Both the position numbers and the translations under genes were made by a program. A stretch of 64,000 nt of DNA from Capsicum annuum (lineage: Eukaryota > Streptophyta > Magnoliopsida > Solanales > Solanaceae), in assembly GCF_002878395.1 (NCBI RefSeq), contig NC_061115.1:149048747-149112746 (forward strand), in the 5' to 3' direction. The notes beneath the pieces were generated by a model. That model ran no database searches and was not told where the DNA came from. It saw only the letters and a list, made by a program, of their open reading frames with translations. How positions within the stretch are numbered: the first letter of the stretch is position 1; the number at the start of each line of letters is the position of its first letter. This document shows, one piece after another, positions 12,913 through 26,137 of this stretch.

Positions 12913-14067
12913 TTAGACACTGATTTGCACATCATCATGACAAGAGGTTTCACCACTATCAATGTCCTGCACCATAATTGATTTATCTTGAATCAAACTT
13001 TTTATTTCCTTTATCAAAGCATGACAATCTTTAATATTGTTACCATGAACATCAAAATGATATGCACATTACATATTAGGATTATAATTTCTTGAATGTG
13101 GATCAGAAGTATACCCAAGGAGAAGAGTGATCATGCCTCGCTGTACCAATCTCTGGAATAAACTAGTCTATGATTCTCGAATTGTTGTAGAACTATTCCT
13201 TGGTTTCTTTCCCTTTTCATTTTTTGGCTTGGATCAAAAATTGGGACTAGAAGGGCTTTGGTATGTTTGTTGAGTTGGAGGATAATTTTTGGGAGTTGGT
13301 CTATGTCATTGTGGAAAAAAAGAGGGTTGAAAATATGGTTGTGTTCTCTTTATTGGATATAGATATGGGAAAATAGAGTATAATGGGTTTTAGGCAGGTT
13401 AGTAATGTTAGACGTGATTATTTGGAGCTTGGGTATAAACTTGGGTTTAAGACTGAAATTAATGGTGATTTCGTCTTCTTGGATGTGCATGTTGCCTAGA
13501 TATAATAATAGCTACATCTTCCTTATTCTTTTTCCCTCCAATATTCCCTGAACTATTTTAAATTGCTTGAGTAGTTGCTTTCAATGCTGCAAATTTCACA
13601 ATGCAACCAATCTTAATCCCATCCTCTATCATCTCCTTCATATTAAGGACCTCAATAAATGGCTTGCTTAATGTTGCTAACGGGTGTTGAAAGTATGTTT
13701 CATCCTCTGCTTAAATAAACGTCTCTATAATGTTTCTTTATTTCATTGGTATTTTCACCCTTAAAGCTTGTTCACACCATCTAATGCCATATTCCCTGAA
13801 ACTTTTGATACTCTTCTTTATCATACTGGTCAAGAACTTTTCATCGGGGACCAAGTCAATATTCTATTGATTTTGTTTCACAAATTCATTATTCAAATCA
13901 TTCCAACTATTCCACTTAACAATGTCATGATCAACAAACCATTCAGAGACTGAACTAGCTAGACTCTGCCATAAGCTATTCTTCTTTCCTCCAGTTCCTA
14001 TCAGTTGATTGCAATAACTCCTAAAGTATATTGTAGGATTTTTATGTCCATCATACTTCTCAAGTTT
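12913..14067 (-). pseudogene. Ogre gag, copy B (decayed, 5' truncated)
   Basis: Minus-strand decayed gag homologous to copy A (8887-10050). The C-terminal block CAYHFDVHGNNIKDC is readable around 13020-13065, and here the cysteines are kept while a His is changed (GN for GH). The N-terminal third is missing, because at 14067/14068 the sequence jumps into the interior of a Tekay LTR. The matching part of copy A (about 10055-10782) has no counterpart here. Stops and frameshifts are frequent. Confidence 0.75.
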
Positions 14068-15833
14068 CTAATTCCATGATTTGTCCCAAGTTTCATGCAA
14101 ACTAGTTTAATTGTAAATTGAATTTTTTGAACTATATGTCAAACTCTTGAATTACAAGTTGAATATAGAATCCATGATATTAATACATGTTTATTGATAT
14201 GTGAAATACCCATGCTCCCTAAGTGTTTGTCAAAATGCTTATGTGATTAGACTAGTACAAGCATAACATGTTATTATGTGATTTTAATTATGACAAAGCT
14301 CATGTATAACAAGTGTTTGACAAAAATGTCTAAGTGAATGTATTATTAGAAAGCTAGTACCATTATGCTACTAAATTCATGCAGTGATTTAATTTTCATG
14401 CTATCGAGTCCTGGGGGTATTTAATACGCAACAATTTAGCTATTTACCTAGAGCCAGTGTCAATTACAGAATAATCTCAGTCATTTCATGATCAGTAGTA
14501 CTCTCAGTTAGTTATAAAACTCAGGAAAAATTCAATAGACTCAGTATCAGTCCAGTTTAATTCAGTATCTAGTTTAGACCTTAGTAAATTTAGTTAGTTA
14601 ACAAAATTTAGTAGTATTCCGTCAATCAACGAAACTCAGTGAACTCAGTTCAGTTCAGTTAGATAATATAATCAGTAACAGTTCAGTCAAGCCTAGTATG
14701 GACTAGGAATCAGTTTAGTGTCTATTCAGTTGGGAGTAGGATTCAGCATCGAGTAAACCTAGGGATGGAGGAATTCCTACCAGCAGAGGTTTTGACCCTT
14801 AGTAGCAATCCTTGCGTTACAAAACTACATAGCCAGCGTAGGTTGAGATATCTTTCTGCCAGACTAGGGTTAATACATCTCATATAAGTTTTCCTGCTAG
14901 TGAGGGTTAAAGAAAGAGCTTTCTGTCAGAGAGGGTTAACTCATAGTTGTCTTTACCCGTGGCACAGTACTAACACCCTTCCAACAAGGGTTACAGGTTC
15001 GACCCCAATCTATTCAGAAAGGGGCATGCCAATCAGATGATTACCTTCTACAGTTTCAGTTTTAGTCTTTAGAATAGAACTCAGTTCAGGTCTACAGAAA
15101 TTAGGACTATCAGACACAGTCACTCAGTTCAGTACGGAACTCAGAATAGTTCCACATAATCAGGACTTTCAGATATAGTCACCCAATTAACATTAATACA
15201 ATATCAGTAAACTCAGCTATCAGTAATTCAAAACTCAATATCCATTGTTATCACAATCTCAGTTACAGTTTACGTATTTATGCATGTACTTTTATTTAGT
15301 TATACTCATGTTATTCAATCATTATTGTTCATGCATATGAACCCATGCATATCAGCCTACCTCACTTATATACCAGTATATTTAAAGTACTGACGCATAC
15401 CTTTCTTTTGTGCTATGATTTCTTATATCATAGGTTCAGACACACGGGCTCCCGATCATACTTAGCAGCCCGATCCATCAGCAGAAAACTAGGGATGAGT
15501 CCTCATAGTTTGAGGACATGATTATTACTTCAGTATCCCAGTTTATCAGTTTTCAGTAGTTGGGGTTAGTTAGGTGTTTGTCCCATTAATCCCTTATTTA
15601 GAAAATAGAGGCTTATCAGACTAGAGTATTTTAGATAGATGTATAAGTATTCAGTTTTCAGTACTCAGCATTTATTTACAATTTTGAACCTTATGGAAAG
15701 TTTTTGCCTACTTTTCGCATAATACTGTATTATTATTTAGTTATTTTAGTAGGTACCAGTCATGGATTAGCTTATGGACCCTCGAGATTATGAGCACCGT
15801 GTAGCATCTGGGGTACAGACTCAGGGCATTAAA
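14068..15833 (+). repeat. 5' LTR of Tekay element (start deleted)
   Basis: Matches 21767-23530 from the word CTAATTCCAT to the end (GGGCATTA). The region contains the runs of CAGTT/CAGTA repeats seen in both copies. The 5' 772 bp found at 20995-21766 are absent. The downstream boundary is set by the PBS at 15838. Confidence 0.85.
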
Positions 15834-15837
15834 AATT

Positions 15838-15850
15838 TAGTATCAGAGCC
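15838..15850 (+). promoter_or_regulatory. primer-binding site of Tekay element
   Basis: TAGTATCAGAGCC is close to TGGTATCAGAGC, the complement of the initiator tRNA-Met 3' end used by many plant gypsy elements. It lies directly after the LTR, as required. Confidence 0.7.
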
Positions 15851-16057
15851 TAAGGTTCAATTGAGTCCTAGGAAGTCTGAAAGTTACATCTAGTAGAGTC
15901 TTGTGCATAGGTGTGTAGCACACCATACTTATAGACAGGAGGCTATTGGATATTTGACGAAAAATTTCCCTTCTTTCAGTATTCATATCATACGAGTAAG
16001 CATGATCTCAAGTTAAACTCTCATTTTAATCCATTCTCTTCTTTTTATTTACAGAAC

Positions 16058-19000
16058 ATGCCTCCCAAAAAGACTAACGAAAGGAGAACTGGAAATCAGT
16101 TAGCACCTCAGCCCATTCAGCAAGATCCCCTGGACGAACATGTCTCCCACACTAAATTCAGAGCAGTTTTCACCACCCTAGTGGCAGCCTAAAATAAACG
16201 CCCAGCTACCGTTTTGACCAACCTAGTGGCCAATACTATTGCACCCAAGATTCAGGACTTCACCTGAATGAACCCTCCTTCTTTTAATAGGTCTAAGTCA
16301 GAGGAGGACCCTCAGGAATTTTTTGATCAGGTGTAGAAGGTTACAAATACTAAGGGGGTGACAACTAGTGAAAGTCCGAGTTAGCTGCATATCAGTTACA
16401 GGATGTGGCTCACTAATGGTTCAAATAGTAGAAAGCAAAGAGGGCCACAGATATAGGGCCCATAGAATGAGAGGAGTTTGTTATTGATTTTCTGGATAGG
16501 TTCTTCCCACTAGAATTAAGAGAAGCGAAAGTTTTGGAGTTTATAAATTTAAGACAGGGCAACAAGACAGTACAAGAGTACTCTCTCAAGTTTACTCAAT
16601 TAGCTAGATATATTCCTCATGTGGTAGTAGATAGCAGATCTAATATAAGTATATTTGTGTCAGGGGTGTCTAGCGGTGTGGTCAAGGAGTGTAAGACCGC
16701 AATGTTAATTAAGAAGATGGATATATCTAGACTCATGGTCCCTGCTTAATAGATAGAGGAGGCTAAGAATAAAGAGAAGGGGAGGGAGAACAAGAAAGCT
16801 AGAATAGGTAGCTTCAACTTCACCCAGCCTAAGTTAGAGGATGGTAATCATTCTTAGTTCTGCCCAAAGTCCTTAGTCCTAGATCCGTCCTCAGCCAGTG
16901 CTCCTATACCAAAATTCAGAGACTTTAATAAAGATAGGGTATTAGGCCCGAAACCCCAGGGTAGTGTTAGTAGTTCCTAAACAAATCCTCTCTGCCAGAA
17001 GTATGGCAAAAACCATCAGGGTATCTACAAAGCTGGCAGTGATGTATGTTTAGGATATCGTAAGCCATGCCACAGAGTCAGATAGTGTCCTTATATGGGT
17101 TTGTAGAGTTAGCATAACTATCCCTCAACTTAATCTGGTTGCCCGAATCAATAGGGTGCCACTTCTAGTGCCACCAGTGGGCAATGCCCAAATAGACTCT
17201 ATGCACTTCAGTCCCGATAGGATCAGAAAAGTTCTCCTAATATAGTCACTTGTACGTTACAAGTTTATCATTTGAATGTTTTTGCTTTACTAGATCCAGG
17301 AGCTTCTTTGTCTTTTATAAATCCCTATATAGTTGTTGACTTCGGAGTCAATCCTGAAATTCTAGTATAGCCTTTCTCAATATCTACCCCATTGGGTAAA
17401 TCTATCATAACCCGGCGAGTATACAAGAACTATCCGATTATGGTGTTTCAGAAAGTTACTTTAGCAGACTTAGTCAAATTAGAGATGATCAATTTTGATG
17501 TCATTCTCGGTATGGATTGGCTTCATTCTTTCTATGCCTCAGTCGACTATAGAAATAGAATTGTCCAGTTTCAGTATTGAAATGGGCCCATCCTAGAGTG
17601 CAGGGGTAGTACTTCAGTACTTAGGGGTCAGCTTGTTTCCTACCTTAGGGCAAGGAAAATAATATCTAAGGGATGTGTCTACCATCTCATTCGAGTCCAA
17701 GACTCTAACTCAGAAATGCCTAATCTTGAATTAGTGTCAGTAGCATGTGAATTCCCAGATGTGTTTCCTGAATATCTTCCCAAATTTCCTCCCAAAAGGG
17801 AAATCGACTTTGGAATAGACATTCTTCTAGATACTCAACCCATATATATTCTTCCATACAAAATGGCTCTAGTAGAACTCAGAGAATTAAAAGAATAGTT
17901 AAAGGATCTCCTAGACAAGGGATTCATCAGACCCAGCGTGTCTCTGTGGGGTGACCAGTTTTATTCATGCATAAGAAAGATGGTTCTCTTAGAATGTGTA
18001 TAGACTACCGTCGACTAAATAAATTCACGATCAAGAACAAGTATCCACTTCCCATAATCAATGACTTGTTTGACCAACTTTAGGGTACCAGTTACTTTTC
18101 TAAGATAGATCTTAGATCAGGCTATCATCAGCTCAGAGTCAGGGAATGTGACATTCTGAAAACATCTTTTACAACTCGGTATGGTCACTTCAAATTCTTA
18201 GTTATGTCATTTAGTCTTACTAATGCCCCAGCAGTTTTATGGACTTGATGAACCATGTGTTCAAGTAGTACTTGGACATGTTCGTCATAGTCTTCATAGA
18301 TGACATCCTTGTCTACTCCCGCAGTGAACATGATCATGTAGACCATCTCAAAATAGTATTACAGACTCTCAGAAACCACTAGCTATTCATCAAATTTAGT
18401 AAGTACAAATTTTGGATAAGGTCAGTAGCTTTCCTCGGTCATATCATTTCCTGTGATGGCATTAGAGTTGATCTCCAAAAGACCAAAACAGTGAGAAATT
18501 GGCCCAGAACTATCTCTCCATTAGATATCTAGAGTTTCTTGGGTTTGGCTGGTTATTACCGATGGTTTGTTGAGGGATTTTTGTCTATTGTATCCCTTAT
18601 ATCCAAATTAACTCAGAAGAAGGTCAAATTTTAGTGGTCAGATTCTTGTAAGTAGAGTTTTCAAGAGTTAAAGACTCAACACACTACAGCCCTAGTTTTA
18701 ATTCTACTAGATGGTTCAGAAGGCTTTATTATGTATTGTGATACTTCTAGGGTTGGTTTGGGGTGTGCTTTGATGCAGAGAGGTAAGTTCATAGCCTACG
18801 CCTCTAGACAACTTAAACCCCATAAAAAGAACTATCCTACTCATGATCTTGAGTTCGCAGCAGTAGTATTTGCCTTAAAATTAGGAGGTACTATTTGTAT
18901 GGAGTGCACGTTGATATGTTCACTAACCATAAAATACTACAGTATGTGCTCTTTCAGAAAGACCTAAATCTCCAACAAAGAAGGTGGTTGGAGTTATTGA

Positions 19001-20640
19001 AGGACTACGACATGAGCATCCCGTATCATTCGGGTAAAGCCAATATAGTGGTTGATACTCTAGGTAGGATATCTATGGGTAGTGTTGCTCACGTGGATGA
19101 TGGTAAGAAGTAGTTAGATCAGGAAGTTCATCAGCTTACCCGACTAGGTGTCCACTTAGTCGATTCAGTAGAAGATAGTGTATAGATGCAGAGTAGTTCA
19201 GAACCATCCCTGGTTTCCAAAGTCAAGGAAAAGCAGGACAGGGATCCAGTCTAGTTAAGTTAAAAGAATTAGTCAGAGATCAGAAGATAGAGGTTTTATC
19301 CTAAGGGAGAGATGGTGTATTGCGTTGTCAGGGTCGACTATGTGTGCCAGGTGTAGATGACCTAAGACAGCGGATTCTTACAGAAACTCATCATAAGCAT
19401 TACTTTATTCATCCAGGGGCCACTAAGATTTATCATGATTTTGGGAGACCTATTGGTATAGTGGGATGAAGAGAGACATCACAGAGTTTATAGCTAAGTG
19501 CTCTACATGTTAGCAGGTTAATACTGGGCATCAAAAACCCAATGGGTCTATGCATGAGTTTAGTATTCCTACTTGGAAGTGGAAGGAGGTGAACATAGAT
19601 TTTGTGATAGGTTTGCCTCATACTCGTTGTCATCATGCTTTAGTTTGGGTCATTGTAGCTAAAATGACCAAATCAGCTCATTTCCTACTAGTCCATACCT
19701 TCTATTTAGCCTAGGAGTAAGACAAACTCTATGTCAAAGAGTTGGTCAAATTGCATGAAGTTCTATTATCTATTATCTCGGATAAGGTATGCAGTTCACC
19801 TCTCATTTCTGAAAGGCATTCCAAAAGGGTCTTGGTAACCAAGTCCACCTTAGTACAGCTTTTGACCCTCAGACAGATGGTCAAGCAGAAAGGACCATTC
19901 AGACTTTAGCAGATATGCTGCGAGCATGTGCAATAGACTTTAAATATAGTTGGGACGAACACTTACATTTGATTGAGTTAGCATATACCATCAGCTATTA
20001 TTCCAGCATTCAAATGGCTCCGTTTGAGGAGCTCTATGGGAGGAGATGTAGATCTTTCATTGGTTGGTTTGAAGTGGGTGAGGCCACAGTGGTAGGGCCT
20101 GACTTGGTATTTGATACCTTAGAAAAATTTTAGCTGATCAGGGAAAGACTTAAAATAGTTCAGAGCCGATAGAAATCGTATGCAGATGTGTGCAGAAAGG
20201 ATCTCGAGTTTGATATTGGTGATTATGTGTATTTAAATATCTCTCATATGAAAAGAGTGAAGAGGTTTGGCAAGAAGGGGAAGCTCAATTCCCTATATGT
20301 CGATCCTTACCGAATTCTCAGCCATTTCAGAAAGGTAGCTTAGAGCTTGAGTTGCCATAAGATTTAGCTTCAGTCCATCCAGTGTTCTATGTCTCCTTGC
20401 GAAAGAAATGCATATGTGACCGAGTAGTTATAGTTCTTTTAGGGAGATAGATGTTCAAAATAGCCTGTCTTATGAGGAGATTCCAGTCAAAATCCTTGAT
20501 TATCAGATTCGTAAACTAAGGAACAAAGAGGTCCCTCTAGTCAAAGTTCTTTAGTGAAATCAGTCCGTTGAGGGAGCTACTTGGGAAGCAGAAGTAGATA
20601 TGTAGACCAAGTATCCTCACCTCTTCCCCAAAATCTCAGA
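16058..20640 (+). pseudogene. Tekay gag-pol polyprotein, decayed
   Basis: The start is ATG at 16058 (MPPKKTNERR). Domains can be read across several frames. Gag core is at about 16360-16749 (FFPLELREAK, INLRQGNKTVQEY). A degenerate zinc knuckle near 16985-17095 has lost several Cys. Protease is at about 17280-17580 (LLDPGASLSF, VILGMDWLHSFYASVDY). Reverse transcriptase is at about 17900-18620, with the catalytic-type FIDD near 18295. RNase H is at about 18720-19060 ([15 protein letters not shown]). Integrase is at about 19380-20140, with an HHCC-like start, DFVIGLPH and TAFDPQTDGQAERT. A chromodomain-like end lies at about 20470-20640. The first three in-frame stops (16190, 16265, 16334) are TAA, TGA and TAG where relatives have Gln, Arg and Gln. 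Family assignment is from recall. Confidence 0.88.
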
Positions 20641-20980
20641 CTCGGCCCAAGGTAATAGCTTTTCCTTGAACTTACTCAGTTCCATGCTCAGATTTTCCCT
20701 TATAGGCTTGGAACCAGTTATCATTGCATATTCAGTTGTGACTTCATGCATTAGATATGTATGTTCAGCATGAGAAACTTAGCTTATTAGCCATCCAGTC
20801 ATCCATTCATGAATTATGTTCAGCTAAGTACATGCATCAGTTATGCATGTTCTGTATGAAATTTCAGCATATCAACAGTGTCAGTTATGAAATCATGTTA
20901 CAGTTATGCATATCCATAATCTAAGTTTCAGTCTATCAATATTCCTAGCTTAGTCAGTCTCATTCAAGGACGAATGTTCC

Positions 20981-20992
20981 CAAGGGGGAGAT
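20981..20992 (+). promoter_or_regulatory. polypurine tract of Tekay element
   Basis: CAAGGGGGAGAT lies immediately before the LTR start TGTAAGACCC at 20995. This is the usual plant gypsy arrangement. Confidence 0.8.
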
Positions 20993-20994
20993 AT

Positions 20995-23530
20995 TGTAAG
21001 ACCCTATAAAATCCTAAGCTTAACTCAGCCCTTTAAAGCTTGTTAAGGGGTCCCAGACTTAGAAAACTTTAGCTAAGTATTCAGACTTAGTATTATTTTA
21101 GCCTTCGTAGGTTGGCGACTCTATTTCACGACCCTCATGACCGACCTTAAAGTAATGATTTTTAGGTTGAATCATGATCATGAATGACAGTAGGTGTTCT
21201 CGAACAAGTTTTGAATTTTTCAAACTTCATTTGAAACATATTTGAAAGCTCAAACCAGTGGATCAATGCGATCTTGATGCGCCACATTTTCCATCACATT
21301 GATGAGTATTTTTCCCTAGCTCCCAGTGCAAATTTTAGTGAACCAACGTGGACTCAACACAATGCGTTGGCTATCGCATCGATGCTAATGACGCGGCGCA
21401 TCAGTCTGCGCATCGCTAAATTAGTTTTTAGTCATTAAAAAGCCACATCCTCAAGGGTAATTGGGTCTTTTCCCACCTTATGTCAGCCCTCAAAACACAA
21501 AATTAATTCCCTTTAGAGGCAAAATCCATTCATCTTTCTCAAAATTTCTCAAGAAGCAAACCCTAGGATCTCTAATTCAAGATTAAGCCTTTAAGAATAC
21601 TTCATCATTCTTCGCAAATTTGAATACCAAGGTATGTGAAGTGTTTATCCAAGGGATTCCTTCCACCCTTGGAGTTCAAGAAACTCTTTCTAAATACAAG
21701 TTAATTGATTTTATGGATTTCAAATTGGATCTTGAATGTATTAATGATTATGATGTTGATGGTGATCTAATTCCATAATTTTTTCTAAGTTTCATGCAAA
21801 CTATTTTAATTGTGAATTGAATTTTTTGAACTACATGTCAAACTCTTGAATTGCAAGTTGAATATAGAATCCATGATATTACTACATGTTTATTAATATG
21901 TGAAATAGACATGCTCCCTAGTGTTTGTCAAAATTCTTATGTGATTAGACTAGTCCAAGCATAACATGTTATTGTATGATTTCAATCATGCACAAGCTCA
22001 TGTATAACAAGTATTTGACAAAAATGTCTAAGTGAATGTATTATTAGCAAGCTAGTACCATTTGCTACTAAAGTCATGCAGTGATTTACTTTTCATGCTA
22101 TCGAGTCTTGGGGTATTTAATACCCAATAATTTAGTTATTTACCTAGAGCTAGTGTTAGTTACAGAATAATCTTATTTATGTCATGATCAGTAGTACTCT
22201 CAGTCAGTTACAGAACTCAGAAAAAACTCAGTAGATTCAGTATTTGTTCAGTCCAGTTCAGTATCCAGTTCAGACCTTAGTAAATTCAGTTAGTTAACAG
22301 AATTCAGTAGTATTCCTCCGGTCAAAGGAACTCAGTGAACTCAATTCAGTTCAGTTAGGTAGTATAATCAGTAAAAGCTTAGTCAAGCCTAGTATGGACT
22401 AGGAATCAGCTCAGTGTCTATTCAGTTGGGAGTAGGATTCAGCATCGAGCGAACTCAGGGATGGGGGCATTCCTACTAGAGGAGGATTTGACCCTTAGTA
22501 GCAATCCCTGCATTAGAAAAATACGTAGCTAGTGTAGGTTGATATATCTTCTTGCCAGACTAGGGTTAATATATCTCATATAATTTTTTCTGCCAGTGTG
22601 GGTTGATGAAAGAGCTTCCAATCAAACAGGGTTAACTCATAAATATATTTACCCATGGCACGGGACTGACACCCTTCCAACTGGGGTTACAGGTTGGACC
22701 CTAATCTATTCAGAAAGGGGCATGTCAGTTGATTACCTCTCATAGCTTCAGTTTTAGTCTTCAGAATAAAACTTAGTTTAGTTTTATAGAAATCAGGACT
22801 GTCAGACATAGTCACTCAGTTCAGTACGGAACTCTAAATAGTTCTACAAAATTAGGAATGTCAGATACAGTCACCCTGTTAACTGTAATACAGTATCATT
22901 ATACTCAGATATCTGTAAATTTGTAATTCAAAACTCAGTATTCAGTGTTATTACGACCTTAGTTACAGTTTACGTAATCATGTATGTACTTTCATTCAGT
23001 TATACTCATGTTATTCAGTCATTATTGTTCATGCATATAAACCCATGCATCTCAGCCTACCTCACTTAGCTTTCCAATATATTAGTACTAATGCATACCT
23101 TTCTTTTGCGTTTGATGTCTTATATCATAGGTTCAGACACATAGGCTCTCGATCATACTTAGCAGCCCGATCCATCAGCAGTAGACTAGTCGTGAGTCCT
23201 CATAGTTTGGGGACATGATTATTACTTCAGTATCCAAGTTTATCAATTTTTAGTAGTCGAGGTTAGTTGGGGGTTTGCCCTATCATTCCCTTATTCAGGC
23301 AGTAGAGGCTTATCAGACTAGAGTATTTCAGATAGATGTATTGGTATTTAGTTTTCAGTACTTAGTATTTATTTATAGTTTTGAACCTTATGGCAAGTTT
23401 CCGCCTACTTTCCGCATAATACAGTATTATTATTCAGTTATTGCAGCAGGTACCAGTCATGGGTTAGCTTGTAGTCCCTCGGGCTTATGAGCATCGTGTA
23501 GCGTCCGGAGTACAGACTTGGGGCATTATA
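20995..23530 (+). repeat. 3' LTR of Tekay element, full length
   Basis: Begins TGTAAGACCC and ends near GGGCATTATA, about 2536 bp. From 21767 on it matches the truncated 5' LTR. A GC-rich block near 21270-21420 holds repeated GCGC, GCATCG and GATGCG words. The open frame at 23275-23490 lies inside the LTR and is not a gene. Confidence 0.85.
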
Positions 23531-24083
23531 GAATGGCACAAACTAACCACCTTAAACTAACAAAATTAGAAATAACAAAGGCATAAGTATGCAACACTTT
23601 TCAAAAAATCTTTTTCTTTTTCTTTCTTTTTTCTTTTTGAAAAGCTCACTAACCCTAAAAGTATGCCTATGTATCTCATCCCCAGGAGAGAAGATTTAGG
23701 GTGTGTAGTTCATGATGTTTGACCATAAAATGGCCAATAAAACTCTCTTTTATTTCTTTTCATTTTGAACAATTTTGACAAAAAGTTGGATGAAAATCAT
23801 TTTCTAATATCTCAACTCGGAATCCCTTATTATAAATGAAGCCTGTGTTTACCAAAGAAAAATCTTTTTGGGTTTTTGATGTTGAATTTCATACTAAAAT
23901 AAAACCTAAAACTCATTAAAGGAAAATTTTTTAAGTATTTTTATTTTTAAAGAAATATATAAAATACCTACTCTAAATGAAGAGTGAAGAAGATCTTTTT
24001 AAATTTTTTAATAATATCATCAAACCCAAGAAGGGTTGCCTACGTATCTCACTCCTGAGATAGGAGAATCAGGTGTGCATAGC
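23531..24083 (-). other. Ogre leader segment (copy B)
   Basis: Ogre 5' leader resumed after the Tekay insertion. It matches 10786-11165 at first and then continues into sequence absent from copy A (TTTTTAAAGAAATATATA and onward). It ends where the chromovirus solo LTR begins. Confidence 0.7.
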
Positions 24084-24223
24084 TATCACGATCTGAACCA
24101 GGGTCGGTCTGAGATGGGTATCTCAAGTGCAAAAAAGACCGGATACCACACCTTGCACCTAACCAATAGAACACAATACCCAAATTTAGGAAGAATTTCG
24201 AACATATAACAAGATAGTATAAG
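24084..24223 (-). repeat. chromovirus solo LTR, first part (3' end of LTR)
   Basis: The plus-strand sequence TATCACGATCTGAACC is the reverse complement of a chromovirus LTR end of the type GGTTCGGGTCGTGACA, which is present in this window at 59025-59040. The LTR is interrupted at 24223/24224 by the Athila-like element and continues at about 30156. A degraded target duplication is possible (ATAGC at 24079-24083, GTAGT at 31954-31958). Confidence 0.6.
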
Positions 24224-25872
24224 TGATCTGAGGCGGATTTATGCACCTCAGTGTTATTATTCAATCTTATTTAGCCTTGTTTTGAGGATTTTTTGTGTGC
24301 TTAATGTGTTTTTAATGATTTAATTGAGAATATAAGTGTTAAATAACTTTATTACAATTTTTAAGGAGTTTTTCTTAAAAGGATGGATTCAATTTGTCAC
24401 TTAGAGTTTAGACGAGAAAACTAGTGTTACTAGTTTGAGCTATGTGTTGTTCTAGTTGATCTTGATGGATTCTAGTGTGTATAATGAATTAATAAGGATA
24501 TGATTTTGTAATTGTATATGGAATAACTTGATTATAGTGTTTAAGGATCACTTGAGACAATCCAAGAGTCAAAACTAAGTTAAAGATCAAAAGAACAAAA
24601 CTAGTATTCGTAGCTTAAGATTCTAGTTCATCGTCTTGAATTGTATGTTGTTTTGAGCTCTAATACGTGGTGTTTGATGCTATAGGATTCTTGATTATTT
24701 TATAATGATGATATATGGATGATAAAAAATCTATAATTCAAGTAAAAACATCTTCATAAAGCTTGGAATGGATGGACAAAAGCACGGGACAAAATTTGAT
24801 CAAAAATGGATGTTTTGGATTCATTGGCATGCCATGGACCTTAGCCATGGAGTTAGGGTCCATTACACATCCTTGGGGGTATAATAGTAACCCAAATACA
24901 TTGTGTCACCGATATTGTCAAGCCACTGACCTTAGGAACCGCGTTAAGGTCTGAATACATTGGTGTGTCAAAATCAGCAGTTTTGGCCATTCTATAAATA
25001 GGACCCTTAAACATTATGCAACACACCTTGGAAGGCCTTGAAACTTGTAGGGAGTATGTAAAAAAAATAAATTAGGGTTTTTATTCTATTAATTTGGTTT
25101 GTTTATGGATTTTAACATAGATTCAATCAATGAGATTATGGTTATATCCATAAGCAGCAAAACACCCTTTTTCCGGGGTTAAGGCCAAGAACATGATTAC
25201 TCTTTCTATGAATTGATTTGGTGTGGATTATTTATTATATTTGGTTGTTTATTTATCATTTTTATCAATATTTTAAGGATTTTCAACCCTTATAATACAT
25301 CCAATGTCATTTTGTAAGCTCGAAAGGAGGAACAAGAGGATAGTACGTGGGGATAAATAGAATAGATTGTAATCTTCTACAGAATGAAGTTATAATTTGC
25401 ATTTAGGATAGAAATAAATCTATATGACCTATTTGGTTCACTTACAGGATGAAATATAAATACATTTAACTTAGTTCTCCCATTCCCCCTCAACAATATA
25501 GTTATGAGTCTAAGTTAGATAGGTGATTAGAGCTCGAAAGACCACAATTAAAATATCAACCTCGTGAATCAACAATCAAGATAAGTAACAAAACCAATGA
25601 AGTTCAATAGAATAGTATGATTGTTCGTCGAGCCTTAACCCTGGATTTATCCCTATTGATTTTCCAAGACCCTTAATTTACCGCATTGTTCAGTTTATTC
25701 TTAGTTCTTACTTTTAAACTCTTTCGGATACGATAGTACTTGGTTAATTGTAATAGTGAACTAGAATTGGATAGTTGTCAACACAACTATCTGAGGAATC
25801 AATACTTGGTTTGTAAAAGTCCACTATATTACTTGGTGGGACCACGTACACTTGCGTGTGTGCTTGGGTGCA
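24224..25872 (+). repeat. 5' LTR of Athila-like element
   Basis: About 1649 bp, from TGATCTGAGG to TTGGGTGCA, followed by the PBS. It matches 28769-30155 over most of its length, including CACCTCAGTGTTATTATT and CACTTGAGACAATCCAAG. The frame 24763-24954 is inside the LTR; its diverged counterpart is within 29260-29547, and neither is a gene. Confidence 0.82.
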
Positions 25873-25881
25873 ATAATTTTT

Positions 25882-25899
25882 TGGCATAGTTGATGGGTA
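25882..25899 (+). promoter_or_regulatory. decayed primer-binding site
   Basis: TGGCATAGTTGATGGGTA resembles TGGCGCCGTTGCCGGGGA, the tRNA-derived PBS common in Athila and other plant gypsy elements. Several of the differences are transitions. Confidence 0.55.
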
Positions 25900-26137
25900 C
25901 TTATAATTTAGAAACTACTTTATTTTTAATTTTACTTTTTGAATTTCTTTGTTTCTTTTCACGTGGTCTTGGTTTTGAATTTCAAGCACAGGTTAACATA
26001 CTAGTAAGCTAGCAAGGGAAAGGGAGTTGGTTTAACCCAACCCTGAGCCCAAGCAACGCTTACACCAAAGAAGGAGAGAATCAGTCCTTCTCTATCGTAT
26101 CCTACAAATCAATGAAGAACAAGATATTCCTTCCCCT

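Larger units (their letters stand above)
14068..23530 (+). mobile_element. Tekay-type Ty3/gypsy chromovirus, 5' LTR truncated
   Basis: Direct LTRs (14068-15833 and 20995-23530) flank a PBS, a decayed gag-pol reading plus-strand, a chromodomain-like end and a polypurine tract (20981-20992). It lies within Ogre gag copy B. On the right the Ogre leader resumes at about 23531-23534. On the left, the first 772 bp of the 5' LTR and about 730 bp of Ogre are gone, so no target duplication can be checked. The many stops mean that this copy cannot be active. Confidence 0.88.
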
